A DNA stretch of 64,000 nt from Flavilitoribacter nigricans DSM 23189 = NBRC 102662 (GCF_002646595.1 NZ_PDUD01000025.1:124001-188000), one strand, 5' to 3'. Positions 27,435 to 37,070 are shown, counted from the first letter of the stretch. Made by a program: numbers and translations. The notes: a model not told the origin generated them from the sequence alone.

Positions 27435-28850
27435 TTATTGGGTTTTAAAAAATCTACTGGTGTAAGTAATGTCTTTGTCGGCAACACTGAAAATATAAGT
27501 GCCGGAAGGCAGGTCCTGAACGGAAATATCCAGCGCTTCCGTTTCGGGGGTGACTCTGCCGGTGCGTACTACCTGCCCCAGCGAGGAATAAATGATGTAC
27601 GGAAGTTCCCGCTGGGCTTTGAAACCCAGTTCCACCCGGATCTGAACACTGGCTGCCGTCGGGTATAATTTGATGGGGGATGGAGCCGCCGGTCGCTCGG
27701 TAAGTTCCACAGCGATAACATCGTGATAAGTAGCCGTACCGTCAAAGTCCATCTGGCGCAGGCGGTAGTAATTGGTGCCGGGTTGCGCCTGGCGGTCCAG
27801 GAAATGATAGTTCCGGGGTACACTGGAAGTGCCGGCTCCCTTTACTTTACCGATCTCCCGGAAGCTGACGCCTTCTGTGCTGTGTTCTACGGCCATGAAA
27901 TCGTTGTTGAGCTCAGTGGCAGTTTCCCATTCCAGCAGGATCTTATCTTCCTGGGGATAACCCTCAAAACGAACGAGTTCTATCGGGAGTACGACATTAC
28001 AGTCCGTTACAAGTAATTCGAGTGTTTCGACGCAATCGATGAATTTCTTGTCCCGAACGTGCACGGTATAGACGTTGCCTGCGGTAAAACCGCTTACAAT
28101 ACTGCCGCTGTTCACGTACCCCATCATGCCGATACCCTCTACAAAAAACTCGGCATCGCAAACGCTAACGGCATCGAGTTGTAACTGGATACCACTATCA
28201 CAATTGACGGCATAGTTCAGGTCGGTGGGTGTGGCGCTGACTCCGGTCACCCTGACGTAATTGAGGCTGTGACCTTCAAAGACCTTATCGCTGAAAAAGC
28301 GCACGGCAACCTGGATCTGCGTGTAGGTGGTCATGGCCGAACAGAAGTTCAACAAAGCCTGACTGGAGGTATAGGTGATCGTTCCGTAGGGCCCAACGGC
28401 CGTAAAAAGGTCCGTGAAGGTTTCTTCGCCCTCATCGTTGAAGATGGTGATATCAACGGCAACATAGTCGATGTCGTCCGAACCGGAAGTAGTTGCGTTG
28501 AGGTTGTCTCCGGCGATAAACTGGATATCCAGCTTGATGTCACCGTAGCAGGAAATGTCGATGAGGTCCGTCTCCCATACCAGTTCGCCATCATCAACGG
28601 AATTCGTTTCCAGGCGGTTGTCGGTACCATTGACGGAAAATCGGCCGAAAGAGGGGTGAAAAGTTGCCGTGCCTTTGTACGCAATTCCCTGTCCGATTGG
28701 AATAGAGGTTACCAGTGGATCCGGATCGGGGAAGCCGATACCGGCCTCGACGGTGGAAAAATCCTCCAAATAGATAGTTTCCGCAACCTGGGCGTTAGTC
28801 ATAAATGGGGTCAGGCAGAAACTGAGCAGAGCGTAAAATAGTCTGTTCAT
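27435..28850 (-). CDS. T9SS-exported protein with C-terminal sorting domain
   Basis: 471 residues from the ATG at 28850, which gives a signal peptide MNRLFYALLSFCLTPF to NAQ; an ATG 51 nt upstream adds a basic stretch before it. The N-terminal part (about 25-260) is beta-rich and has no recognised family. A linker VLPIELVRFEGYPQ leads to a segment seen in many T9SS cargo proteins (LNNDFMAVEHSTEG...YYRLRQMDFDGT, about 295-370). The last 80 residues are a sorting domain (KLYPTAAS...LPSGTYIFSV). Paralogous in its C-terminal half to the gene at 29297. Likely surface or secreted; role unknown. Confidence 0.8.
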   Translation of the reverse strand: MNRLFYALLSFCLTPFMTNAQVAETIYLEDFSTVEAGIGFPDPDPLVTSIPIGQGIAYKGTATFHPSFGRFSVNGTDNRLETNSVDDGELVWETDLIDISCYGDIKLDIQFIAGDNLNATTSGSDDIDYVAVDITIFNDEGEETFTDLFTAVGPYGTITYTSSQALLNFCSAMTTYTQIQVAVRFFSDKVFEGHSLNYVRVTGVSATPTDLNYAVNCDSGIQLQLDAVSVCDAEFFVEGIGMMGYVNSGSIVSGFTAGNVYTVHVRDKKFIDCVETLELLVTDCNVVLPIELVRFEGYPQEDKILLEWETATELNNDFMAVEHSTEGVSFREIGKVKGAGTSSVPRNYHFLDRQAQPGTNYYRLRQMDFDGTATYHDVIAVELTERPAAPSPIKLYPTAASVQIRVELGFKAQRELPYIIYSSLGQVVRTGRVTPETEALDISVQDLPSGTYIFSVADKDITYTSRFFKTQ

Positions 28851-29089
28851 GTTAATGTGTTTTCTCTTAAGTAATGACGTTAGTCTCCGTGCGAGGTGCA
28901 CAGAGAATGTATGATTGTACCTAGTATGTGTTAATTATAAGAACGGATAGGGAATCTGGACTGGGCCTTTACCCAATCAATTGACGGATCAGGTCGTTGA
29001 CATTTTTTCCTCAATTGCTGAAGGGACCAAGTAATAACTCGTAATGAAAATGAGACTTTGTTAGTGGCGGAGGACAAGTTTTAACCCTA

Positions 29090-29097
29090 CAAATATA
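29090..29097 (-). promoter_or_regulatory. Candidate -7 element for the T9SS gene at 27435
   Basis: On the minus strand the sequence reads TATATTTG, an exact TAnnTTTG match, about 240 nt upstream of the ATG at 28850. The -33 element is not clear. Confidence 0.4.
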
Positions 29098-29196
29098 AGT
29101 TTTTGGACAAGATTATTAAATCCAGGGGTGAAAATCCGCGGGTTTTCCACGATAAATGCGGATCAGGGACCGGGAAAGCGTTTGCCGGTAGTTAAT

Positions 29197-29223
29197 GGGG
29201 AATGCCTATAACAGGCATCCCCC
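29197..29223 (-). terminator. Hairpin downstream of the T9SS gene at 29297
   Basis: Arms GGGGAATGCCT (29197-29207) and AGGCATCCCCC (29213-29223) pair with one mismatch over 11 positions, with a 5-nt loop. No T run follows on the minus strand. Confidence 0.5.
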
Positions 29224-29296
29224 GAATGTGCTTTATATTATAAAGATCACTAAGTAAATCCGAATAAACGAAACTCTGCGCGCGTAGGGGCAGCAC

Positions 29297-30448
29297 CTAG
29301 TTCGACCTGAAAAAACGTCGGCTCTCCGATTGGGATTGAACGAAATACCACCCGGCCGGCAACTCATTCACGGCAATTCTCCGAACCTCACCGGGTTGAC
29401 CGGGAGCAATAGTTTTAAGCAATTCGCCCTTCATATTCCATAAAAACAGTGGTTGCTGCGACTGATCATTACTAAACCGTACCTGGATTTGCTCCGAGCA
29501 AATGCTCGGCCAGATCGCAAATCGTGCAAGCTCACTGGTAGTAAATAAGACATGGACAATAGAATGGACCTCTTCGGTGCCGTCAAAATCTACCTGGCGC
29601 AGCCGGTAATAATTATCATTTGCCAGTGGCGCTTGATCTGTGAAGTCGTAATACTGTTCGCTCTGGGTAGTGCCTGCTCCTTTTATCTTTCCGATTGGCT
29701 GAAAGGTAACCCCGTCGCCGCTTCGTTCCAGCTGGAAATAGTCATTATTGACCTCCATGGCGGTAACCCAATGTAGTTCGATTTGATCAGCTTCCCGTCT
29801 GGCTGCAAACGCTTGCAGATTAACTGGTAACAAGGCACCGGAGATAGATACATTATCCAGCCGAATGGTAGCCGCCTGGGCCGCCACGTTCTGGCCGTAG
29901 GGGTAGATCCGGATTTTGATCGTTGAACCCGGCAATAAATTTGCTCCTACACTACCGCCGTGACTGGAACAACCACCGGTACTCTGCGTTCCGGAAAACA
30001 TAAATTGAGAGGTGATAAAATTGTTCTTACTGTAGTAGACATCGAAACTCAGGGCACTATTGTCGGAAGAGGCATTGGAGGAAAAAGAGAAGTAATCGAT
30101 CGCAAAGTATTCCCCCGGGTCCGCTTTTACGGAAAATTCCAGGTAAGCTCCCGGATCCCGACCGGCACTTGTCGGCCAGAAATTTGTCGACCAGGTTTCG
30201 CTCCCCGAACAGGCATCGGGACTGCCATTGTTGTTGCCGCCGCTAAGCGTAGCCGAAGCCCGTACCTGGGGGACTTTTTGCGATGGCGAAATGGGGAGGC
30301 TGGGTACCGCCGAACCAATATTTTCAAAGGTCCACTCGGCGATCTGAGCGTCGGCCTGCGGTTGGAAAAGTAGCAGTAGGACAAGCAGCCATCCAAAAAA
30401 GGTTAAGCCTTTCCAGTGGAAAGGAGTAAAAAAATAGCGCGTTTTCAT
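29297..30448 (-). CDS. T9SS-exported protein with C-terminal sorting domain
   Basis: 383 residues; signal peptide with a long hydrophobic stretch ending QADAQ (about residue 35). Residues about 36-210 form a beta-rich domain (AEWTFENIGSAVPSLP, SYFSFSSNASS-like Ser-rich strands) resembling the lectin-like domains of secreted Bacteroidota proteins, not assigned. From about 215 it has the same module as the gene at 27435 (EVNNDYFQLERSGDG, YYRLRQVDFDGT) and a divergent sorting domain ending PAGWYFVQSQ. The two genes look like a paralogous pair with different N-terminal domains. Confidence 0.78.
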   Translation of the reverse strand: MKTRYFFTPFHWKGLTFFGWLLVLLLLFQPQADAQIAEWTFENIGSAVPSLPISPSQKVPQVRASATLSGGNNNGSPDACSGSETWSTNFWPTSAGRDPGAYLEFSVKADPGEYFAIDYFSFSSNASSDNSALSFDVYYSKNNFITSQFMFSGTQSTGGCSSHGGSVGANLLPGSTIKIRIYPYGQNVAAQAATIRLDNVSISGALLPVNLQAFAARREADQIELHWVTAMEVNNDYFQLERSGDGVTFQPIGKIKGAGTTQSEQYYDFTDQAPLANDNYYRLRQVDFDGTEEVHSIVHVLFTTSELARFAIWPSICSEQIQVRFSNDQSQQPLFLWNMKGELLKTIAPGQPGEVRRIAVNELPAGWYFVQSQSESRRFFRSN

Positions 30449-30650
30449 ACATCAAAGTTTTAGAATGAATAATAATTGCCCCAGATCATCAGAGCACGGG
30501 GGCTTTATTACTAAGGGTCAGAAAACCTTGATTTTCCATAAAATAAAAGCACTTTTTTTTGGGAACGAGACGGAGTGAGAATAGAATGAGTAAGAGCAGA
30601 CTGACTGAATAAGGCATTGGTGCGATCGGTATGGCCAGAAGCATGCATAA

Positions 30651-30688
30651 ATAAGGGCAGCCCTGTTTGATGTTGGGGCTGCCCTTAT
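30651..30688 (-). terminator. 13-bp perfect hairpin downstream of the esterase gene
   Basis: Arms 30651-30663 and 30676-30688 are perfect inverted repeats (ATAAGGGCAGCCC and its complement) with a 12-nt loop, 56 nt beyond the stop of the minus-strand esterase gene. No T run is present on the minus strand. Confidence 0.65.
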
Positions 30689-30743
30689 GAGGAGGCACAA
30701 TGATGACCGTATGTGCAGTCAGTATACTAGCTCGGAGCTGACC

Positions 30744-32330
30744 TTAATGATTATTCATCTTGAGTACTCGCTTCACGATCTCTGTATCCGGGGTGCTCAT
30801 CCGGATCAGGTAGACTCCCGGTGGAAGCTCACCGGCATCCCAGTCCAGATGGGTGACTCCGGCGGGTACCTTACCGGAATACAAATTGGCCAGAGCGATC
30901 CCCTGACTGTTCCAGAGACTGATGTCCACTTCCCGGCTTTCGTTCAGTTCCAATTCGATGCGATTGGTACTCGAAATGGGATTGGGATAAGTCCGGAGAC
31001 TGGATGGCAATACTCCCGGATCATTTGACGTATCCGTAAGCGTTGACTGATCGGGGCACTCCGGATAGGGAGATACTGGCAGATTTTCTGCAAAAAACTC
31101 GCGACGTACCGGCCAGAAATCCGGATGGGATTCGTGTCCGGTAGCCGTGCCGTGCAGCATTTTTTTATCTCCGGGAATGGCATTAATTGCAGCAAAAACG
31201 GTCGACGGCGGGCACACATCATCTTTGTAACCCACTACATGCAGTGACTTCCCCTGAAAGCGACGGGCAAAAAACACCGCATCGTAATAGGCAGTTTCCC
31301 GCAGTACCTTATTGATATCCTTGCCCGTATCCCGGCCATTTTTTACCCAGTAAGGGAAGCCGCTCGGATGATCCTCCATGGCCCCCGCATGATCACAAAA
31401 GGCGGCCTGACTTTGCACCAGCAGTTGTACTCGTGGGTCCAGACCCGCCACCATAATGGCCAGACCGCCGCCCTGGCTTACGCCGGTGACTGCCAGATTG
31501 CGGCCATCGTATTCGGGCATCGTTTCGAGGTAGTCAATAGCACGGATGGTTCCCAGGACTGCAGCTTTGAAATAATTCCGGTTCCGGTCCATGTAATGGT
31601 CCTCGGGCTGGTAGGCAACTTCTTTGGGCACTTTCTTCTCCGCGTCGTAGCTGTGCACGCTCAGGGCAATGGCAATGGCACCTTCGCTGGCAAAATGTGA
31701 AGCGGGCCCAACCGGTTCGCGTCCGTAGCTGGGCAGTCGAACAATAGCGGGGTAGGGGCCGCTACAGGTTGGGATACTGATCCAGCCCGAGATGAACTTC
31801 TGATCGATATTATCGATCCGAAATTTATAGGAACGCTGACTGGCATCGCTCTTATCGCCCCGGTAGGTAAGGCTCACGTTATGAGCAATGGAGCGCGCCC
31901 GCTGCATGGCTGCATCCCAAAATGAGTCAAAATCCGATGGTTCGTCACCGTAGGCGCGGATCTCGCAGGGATCAACAGCTACTCCGCTGCGATGTGTTTT
32001 CCAGTTTTGGGTGACGCTCAATTCCAAAAAACCGGGTGCATTGAGTTTGGTTCGGATGTAGTGCGTTTCACCGGCTTTGAGTTGGAAGCTTCCCGTTTCC
32101 AGTACCGGACTTCTTTTGCTTTCGCGAATCGTGTATTCTACGGTGCCGGTCTCATTGGAGGTTACTTTGAATTTTATTTCCTGCCCCTGGTAATACATGG
32201 CCTTTTCCGGTCCGGCCCACAATTTGGTGCCGGGGTCGGCGGAATCAGGCATGTCGCAGGGAGATCGTTGGGAAAAAATCAAAATAGGCAATAGCAGCAA
32301 TAGGGATGTAAGGAGGGTTTGGCAGTTCAT
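30744..32330 (-). CDS. Acetyl xylan esterase family (CE7-type) protein with T9SS sorting domain
   Basis: 528 residues from the ATG at 32330 (start of the signal peptide MNCQTLLTSLLLLLPILIFSQ). Residues about 25-110 form a beta-sandwich found before the esterase domain in similar proteins. The alpha/beta-hydrolase domain has the nucleophile S285 in GVSQGGG, D370 or D371 in GYKDDVCPP and H399 in GHESHP. CE7 enzymes remove acetyl groups from xylo-oligosaccharides and related esters. The last 80 or so residues (RTYPNPIS to PPGVYLIRMS) are a sorting domain, so the esterase should be exported to the cell surface, unlike the cytoplasmic CE7 prototypes. Confidence 0.87.
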   Translation of the reverse strand: MNCQTLLTSLLLLLPILIFSQRSPCDMPDSADPGTKLWAGPEKAMYYQGQEIKFKVTSNETGTVEYTIRESKRSPVLETGSFQLKAGETHYIRTKLNAPGFLELSVTQNWKTHRSGVAVDPCEIRAYGDEPSDFDSFWDAAMQRARSIAHNVSLTYRGDKSDASQRSYKFRIDNIDQKFISGWISIPTCSGPYPAIVRLPSYGREPVGPASHFASEGAIAIALSVHSYDAEKKVPKEVAYQPEDHYMDRNRNYFKAAVLGTIRAIDYLETMPEYDGRNLAVTGVSQGGGLAIMVAGLDPRVQLLVQSQAAFCDHAGAMEDHPSGFPYWVKNGRDTGKDINKVLRETAYYDAVFFARRFQGKSLHVVGYKDDVCPPSTVFAAINAIPGDKKMLHGTATGHESHPDFWPVRREFFAENLPVSPYPECPDQSTLTDTSNDPGVLPSSLRTYPNPISSTNRIELELNESREVDISLWNSQGIALANLYSGKVPAGVTHLDWDAGELPPGVYLIRMSTPDTEIVKRVLKMNNH

Positions 32331-32819
32331 AATAGCTGACAATGATTGTTTGAGTTAAAAAAATAGAATATGTGTCCACCGGATATCCGGCGAATTCGAT
32401 TAATCCAAAAAGTTGGGGAAAGGTTGAAGGATAGTTTTGTTCAGCTATACAGGGAAAAACGGTCCTGTGATCACATTATTGTTTTTTCTAAGGGGAATAG
32501 TTGCAGGAGTTTACCCGATAGCGGTACTTGTGGGTCTTCTTTTCCGGTAAAACGACTCGTTGCAAGACCGTTTCAGTGCGGATCCAAACCCAGGCGGGCT
32601 CATTATTTGATTAAAAAACAATCGTGCCAGGAGGGCGGTTCGGTAGATCTGATCTATCCCTGGATTCTATTTCTGATCGACACACCGCCTGCAGTTGGTG
32701 AATAAAGGAACGGGTGGTGGATGGAGAAACGATTCGGGACCTGGGACCAAAAACTGCGCACACGGTTGGTTAATTATCTTTATCTTCGAGCCCGGGTCTT
32801 CAGACAAGTCAAAATCTCC
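32331..32819. other. 489-nt intergenic region between divergent genes
   Basis: Separates the minus-strand esterase and the plus-strand beta-helix lipoprotein. A 12-bp palindrome CCGGATATCCGG lies at 32379-32390. Open frames here lack protein-like composition. No promoter consensus recognised with confidence. Confidence 0.4.
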
Positions 32820-35063
32820 ATGCAGATACGAAAATTAACATTAGATACTACGCTATCCCAATATTTCCGATCCATTCGTTTCGGAGCCTGCGCTCCGGGC
32901 ATTCTGCTTGCCCTGTTTACGGTCATCCAGTCCTGTTCTCCGCCGGCACCGCCGGTTCCGCTTACCAGTGGTCTGGTCATCAATGAGGCCATGGATCTTG
33001 AACCCGGGTCCTATGTATTGCCGGGAAACGACAGTCTGGATCAACCCGTCATAGTGATCGAAGGCAACGATTTGGAACTGGATTTCAGTGAACTGATTCT
33101 GATCGGCAACGAAAACCGGGATCAGCCCGATACCTATAAGGGCGTCGGTATTTTGGTGCGCAACAGCCGGAATGTAACCTTGAAGAATCTGACGGTACGT
33201 GGGTATAAGGTCGCATTGATGGCCGAAAATGTGGATAGCCTGCGCATTCTCAATTCCGATCTTAGCTATAACTACCGCCCCCGGTTGTACAGCCTGCGGG
33301 AGCGGGAAAATCTAGTGGACTGGCTGAGTTATCACGACAACGAAGCTGACGAATGGCTGCGCTACGGAGCGGGCATTTATCTGAAGAACTGCGAAGGCCT
33401 CCGGGTAGAACATTCGACCATCACCCAGAATCAGAATGCGCTGTTAATGACCGGCTGCAACGGCGGCCAGATCGTCAACAATACGTTTAATTTTAACTCC
33501 GGACTCGGTATCGGTATGTACCGTTCGAGTCGCAACAACGTACTGCACAATCGCCTGGACTGGAACGTCCGAGGGTATAGCCACAACGTCTACCAAAGAG
33601 GGCAGGATTCTGCGGGTATTCTGTGTTACGAACAGAGTAATGATAATGTCTTTGCTTACAATTCCGCTACGCATTCGGGAGACGGATTTTTTCTCTGGGC
33701 CGGACAGACCACGATGGATTCCGGCGAAGGCGGCTGCAACGGCAATCTGCTCTACGCTAACAATTTTTCCCACGCACCGACCAATGGGGTAGAGGTCACC
33801 TTCAGTAGTAACCGCATCATTGGAAACCGGATGGAAGAATGCCGCTACGGCATCTGGGGCGGGTACAGTTGGGAGACCGAGATCATCGGCAATACCATTA
33901 CCGACAGCCAGTTCGGACTGGCCATCGAGCACGGGCAGGATAATGTGATCCGGGCCAATCTGTTCGAAAACGACACGGTCGGCATTCGCCTCTGGCAACG
34001 CGATCAGGAACCTTCGGATTGGGGATACGCCCAGGCACGCGACACCCGCAGCCGGGACTATCTGGTGGAAGCCAATCAATTCGTAGCGGTACCCAAACCC
34101 ATCACAGTGGAAAAAACCAGTCCGGGAAAACTGATCAATAACGAATTTTACCGAAGTCCCTTACCGGCATCGGGTCTGGGAGAAGGCTGGGAAGTGAAGG
34201 ACAATTTCATCGGTACGCGGGTGCGACCCGATTCGGTGATCGATCCGGCAGCGCTGAACCTGGAGGGGCTGCCGCGTCCGCATCCACAGGCACAGGACGT
34301 CAAGTTGCCGCTGGGGCACCCCAAAGGTCGTCGCTACATCCTCATCAACGAGTGGGGGCCCTACAATTTTGAATATCCCAGCGTTTGGTTGCGTGATATC
34401 AAGGAAGACGAATACATCTTTTTATTGTTGGGGCCTACCGGGAACTGGAAAGCGATCGACGGAACCGGTTTCCTCAGCATCGTACCCAAAACGGGAACAT
34501 TTCCGGCAACGGTACGCGCCCGCCGGGCGGCCGACAGTCAGGACCTGTCGCTGCAATTTGAATTCATCGGAGAAGCCTTCACCGATCAGTTCGGCGGGGA
34601 AAACCGCCGGGGAGCAGCTTACCCATTTCCCTTTTATCGCTTCGAACCGACTACGGAATGGGAGGTCAAATGGTACGCCTACGATGCCGCAACTGATCCC
34701 ACGGAAAACTACGACGCATTCCGCAACCTAAACCGACGGCAACCACTGGCCGGCGAAACCGTCCCAACTCTGGGGTACCGCTGGTGGGGCGCTCCGAATG
34801 AAAAGGTACCCGCGGATAAATTCGCCACTTTCGCTTCCAGCCGGTTGAATGTTCAGCCCGGAAAGTATCGCTTTACTTTTACCAGTGATGATGGCCTCCG
34901 GGTGTACCTGGACGGCGAACGGGTGATCGATCACTGGGACATTCACGAGGCGGCGGTAGATACCTTTACGGTCGATCTGGACGGCGAGCATCTCCTGGAA
35001 GTAGAACATTTTGAAGCCGCTGGAATGGGCACTCTGGATTTTTACATGGAAAAGGTCCGATAA
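32820..35063 (+). CDS. Right-handed beta-helix lipoprotein with C-terminal PA14-like domain
   Basis: 747 residues from the ATG at 32820; the upstream ATG at 32721 adds 33 residues before the signal. The lipobox is IQSC after LLALFTV. Residues about 55-430 are NosD/PbH1-type parallel beta-helix repeats (for example RNVTLKNLTVRGY, GNLLYANNFSHAPTNG, ETEIIGNTITDSQFG, DNVIRANLFEND). These folds occur in polysaccharide lyases, epimerases and glycosidases; no catalytic set could be assigned. The final 130 residues resemble a PA14 domain (KYRFTFTSDDGLRVYLDGERVIDHW), a carbohydrate-binding module. A surface or periplasmic role in sugar processing is likely. Confidence 0.82.
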   Translation: MQIRKLTLDTTLSQYFRSIRFGACAPGILLALFTVIQSCSPPAPPVPLTSGLVINEAMDLEPGSYVLPGNDSLDQPVIVIEGNDLELDFSELILIGNENRDQPDTYKGVGILVRNSRNVTLKNLTVRGYKVALMAENVDSLRILNSDLSYNYRPRLYSLRERENLVDWLSYHDNEADEWLRYGAGIYLKNCEGLRVEHSTITQNQNALLMTGCNGGQIVNNTFNFNSGLGIGMYRSSRNNVLHNRLDWNVRGYSHNVYQRGQDSAGILCYEQSNDNVFAYNSATHSGDGFFLWAGQTTMDSGEGGCNGNLLYANNFSHAPTNGVEVTFSSNRIIGNRMEECRYGIWGGYSWETEIIGNTITDSQFGLAIEHGQDNVIRANLFENDTVGIRLWQRDQEPSDWGYAQARDTRSRDYLVEANQFVAVPKPITVEKTSPGKLINNEFYRSPLPASGLGEGWEVKDNFIGTRVRPDSVIDPAALNLEGLPRPHPQAQDVKLPLGHPKGRRYILINEWGPYNFEYPSVWLRDIKEDEYIFLLLGPTGNWKAIDGTGFLSIVPKTGTFPATVRARRAADSQDLSLQFEFIGEAFTDQFGGENRRGAAYPFPFYRFEPTTEWEVKWYAYDAATDPTENYDAFRNLNRRQPLAGETVPTLGYRWWGAPNEKVPADKFATFASSRLNVQPGKYRFTFTSDDGLRVYLDGERVIDHWDIHEAAVDTFTVDLDGEHLLEVEHFEAAGMGTLDFYMEKVR

Positions 35064-35126
35064 GGTCAAATTCCCAAGTCGTTCGACAGCGGACAAAATA
35101 TTTCAATCTACTTTAACGTATTCTCA

Positions 35127-35144
35127 TTGTAAGCAGTAATTTTA
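35127..35144 (+). promoter_or_regulatory. Candidate promoter for the 95-residue protein
   Basis: TAATTTTA at 35137-35144 differs from TAnnTTTG at the last base; a TTG lies close by at 35127-35129. About 25 nt before the start codon. Confidence 0.35.
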
Positions 35145-35167
35145 CGCCGAAACTTACTCAAAAGAAC

Positions 35168-35455
35168 ATGATTAGAGAATACGATCTTTCCGATCCCACT
35201 GATCTGGAAATGCTAAAATCCGACTTCGAAATGTACTCCGCCGACGAATGGCAGGAATTCATTGATTTTTCTCTGGAAGACGGTAATAAAAGAAAGATTT
35301 CCTACGACGAACGCGGCTGCCTGATGACGGCCCGCAAAAAAGCTACCTACCACAGTCACCCTACCGTTAAACAAATGGTTTGGGCGCTGAAGATCGCCGA
35401 TAAGATCGAAGAGATCAAGAAGGGCGGCGGCAAAGAACCCACGGAAAAAGAATAA
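35168..35455 (+). CDS. Small conserved-looking cytoplasmic protein, unknown function
   Basis: 95 residues, highly charged, without signal or membrane segment. Acidic N-terminal half (DLSDPTDLEMLKSDFEMYSADEWQEF) and a helical basic/acidic C-terminal half (KQMVWALKIADKIEEIKKGGG). No family recognised. Convergent with the cytochrome/FG-GAP gene, 28 nt between stops. Confidence 0.65.
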   Translation: MIREYDLSDPTDLEMLKSDFEMYSADEWQEFIDFSLEDGNKRKISYDERGCLMTARKKATYHSHPTVKQMVWALKIADKIEEIKKGGGKEPTEKE

Positions 35456-35483
35456 TTCGGCGCGGCTCCGCCCGGCGGGAATT

Positions 35484-37070
35484 TTACTGTGGCTGGTACC
35501 TTAGCAAAAGCACTTCCGGAAAGGCTTCTACGCCCTTGGTCATCACCTTGCTCAGTTCACTGACATTGTGGAAGTAGGAACCCAGGAAAATATCCGGGTA
35601 TCCGTCATTATCGAAGTCGCCGACATCCATAGTCAGCCATTTCCCGCAGGCCGTTTCCGGCATGTAATGCGCACTGAAACTCAGCTGCCCTTCATTCCGG
35701 AGATACACAAAACTTTCGTCCGGAGTGGAGAGCCGGTTGTCGTAAAAAGCGATGGCCGCCAGATCCAGGTCACCGTCCCGGTCAAAATCTACCGCCCGGG
35801 CCTCACTGCATCCGTACATGGGGTAAAAATAAGTAGGGGTGAATTGATTGGAGCCGTCGTTCAGATAGATGCGGATCCCGTGGTAAGGCTTTTGGATACT
35901 GGAGTAATCCCAATTGTCCCCATTGGTGAGTAGGAGGTCGGGGTGTCCATCGTCGTTAAAATCCACCAGATCAAAGTAACTGACGCCGTAAACGGCGGGC
36001 AGTTCGAGCACCGTTTCCTCCCGAAATTCACCATTCCCTTTATTGTAATAGATCACCACTTTCTCCCAGGCCTGAGCCATGAGCGCGACCACATCGTTCA
36101 TCCCGTCCCCATTCATATCCCGGATCAGGGCCTTGCGGGCACCGGGCAGACCGGAAAGCAGATGTACCTGATCTTGCCGAAAATTATCATACCAGGCAAG
36201 TTGGCCCCGGTGATTACCGAAACCACAAATAACCACATCGTCCTTTTGGTCGCCATTCAGATCACCGATGTCAAATTGCACGGGCCGGGGCAATTCCGTA
36301 ACGACATAGTCTTCGGCCTTACCGGCGGCATTGAATGTCAATGGAAAAAATACGCCTTCCTTCTTTTCGGAGGGTTTAAACGCTCCGATGCTCAACAAAA
36401 AGATCCCCCGCTCCGTACGGGCTATATCCGAGGAAGGGCTTTGGGTTTGCCAGTTGCCCACGATAGCGCCCTGCTGATCCAGTGCATACAGGTTGAGGTG
36501 ATCACCAATGAATAAGGTACGGGTCGGCTGATCGTATTCCAGCAGCGTGACCTGGGGTACGGGTTTATCGCCGATCTCGACCAGATTGGGTGTGAATGGC
36601 GGCGGTTCCGGAGCGGTAGCGGAAGTGCGGTTCTGAGCGGGCAGTTCAGCAGGGGCCATCTGTTCGTAGTAATGAACGATGCTTTGCCAGTCCGCTTCAC
36701 TCAGAAGGGCCTGCTCCGGATAAATATTCAGGGCTTTGATCTCCGCTACTTCGGAAGGTTCTACTCCTTCGAAAGGATCGTACCCCCGGTAGCGCAGGCC
36801 AAGCCGGGCGGCCATGTTGGGCAGCACACTTTCTTTCCATGTGGTTTTATCGAGTAGATCGGGAGCCGGCAGCAGATGGCAGGACGAACAGTGCCGGCTC
36901 GCCAGGGTTTTCCCTCTGACGATACTGGTATCCGCAACCGTAACGGCCGAAGGTGTTTCGGTGATCTCATCTACGGTCTGATCATCGCCCTTACAACTCC
37001 ACAGCGGAACACATACGATCGTGGAAAAGCATAACATTCGGTAAGTATGAGCCCTGAGCAACTGCATCAT
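35484..37070 (-). CDS. Lipoprotein with cytochrome c-type heme site and FG-GAP/VCBS repeats
   Basis: 528 residues. Lipoprotein signal with lipidation Cys26 (VPLWSC). A c-type heme motif C61-x-x-C64-H65 (HCSSCH) starts a short cytochrome domain (to about 140, with the Met ligand candidate in LPNMAARLG). The rest is a beta-propeller of FG-GAP/VCBS repeats with Ca-binding type DxNxDGxxD loops (DLNGDQKDD, DMNGDGMND, DFNDDGHPD, DFDRDGDLD, DFDNDGYPD). Role unknown; electron transfer linked to a periplasmic sugar or alcohol oxidation is one possibility. It follows susD on the same strand after 218 nt that contain a small hairpin. Confidence 0.83.
   Translation of the reverse strand: MMQLLRAHTYRMLCFSTIVCVPLWSCKGDDQTVDEITETPSAVTVADTSIVRGKTLASRHCSSCHLLPAPDLLDKTTWKESVLPNMAARLGLRYRGYDPFEGVEPSEVAEIKALNIYPEQALLSEADWQSIVHYYEQMAPAELPAQNRTSATAPEPPPFTPNLVEIGDKPVPQVTLLEYDQPTRTLFIGDHLNLYALDQQGAIVGNWQTQSPSSDIARTERGIFLLSIGAFKPSEKKEGVFFPLTFNAAGKAEDYVVTELPRPVQFDIGDLNGDQKDDVVICGFGNHRGQLAWYDNFRQDQVHLLSGLPGARKALIRDMNGDGMNDVVALMAQAWEKVVIYYNKGNGEFREETVLELPAVYGVSYFDLVDFNDDGHPDLLLTNGDNWDYSSIQKPYHGIRIYLNDGSNQFTPTYFYPMYGCSEARAVDFDRDGDLDLAAIAFYDNRLSTPDESFVYLRNEGQLSFSAHYMPETACGKWLTMDVGDFDNDGYPDIFLGSYFHNVSELSKVMTKGVEAFPEVLLLRYQPQ

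Larger units (their letters stand above)
28851..29296. other. 446-nt intergenic region between T9SS genes
   Basis: No protein-like frame. It holds a promoter-like element at 29090-29097 on the minus strand and a hairpin at 29197-29223 near the end of the upstream gene. Confidence 0.5.

Noticed and set aside
32370-32705. 111-codon plus-strand frame in the divergent gap before the beta-helix lipoprotein
   Set aside because: No signal, no family, atypical composition; more likely non-coding spacer.
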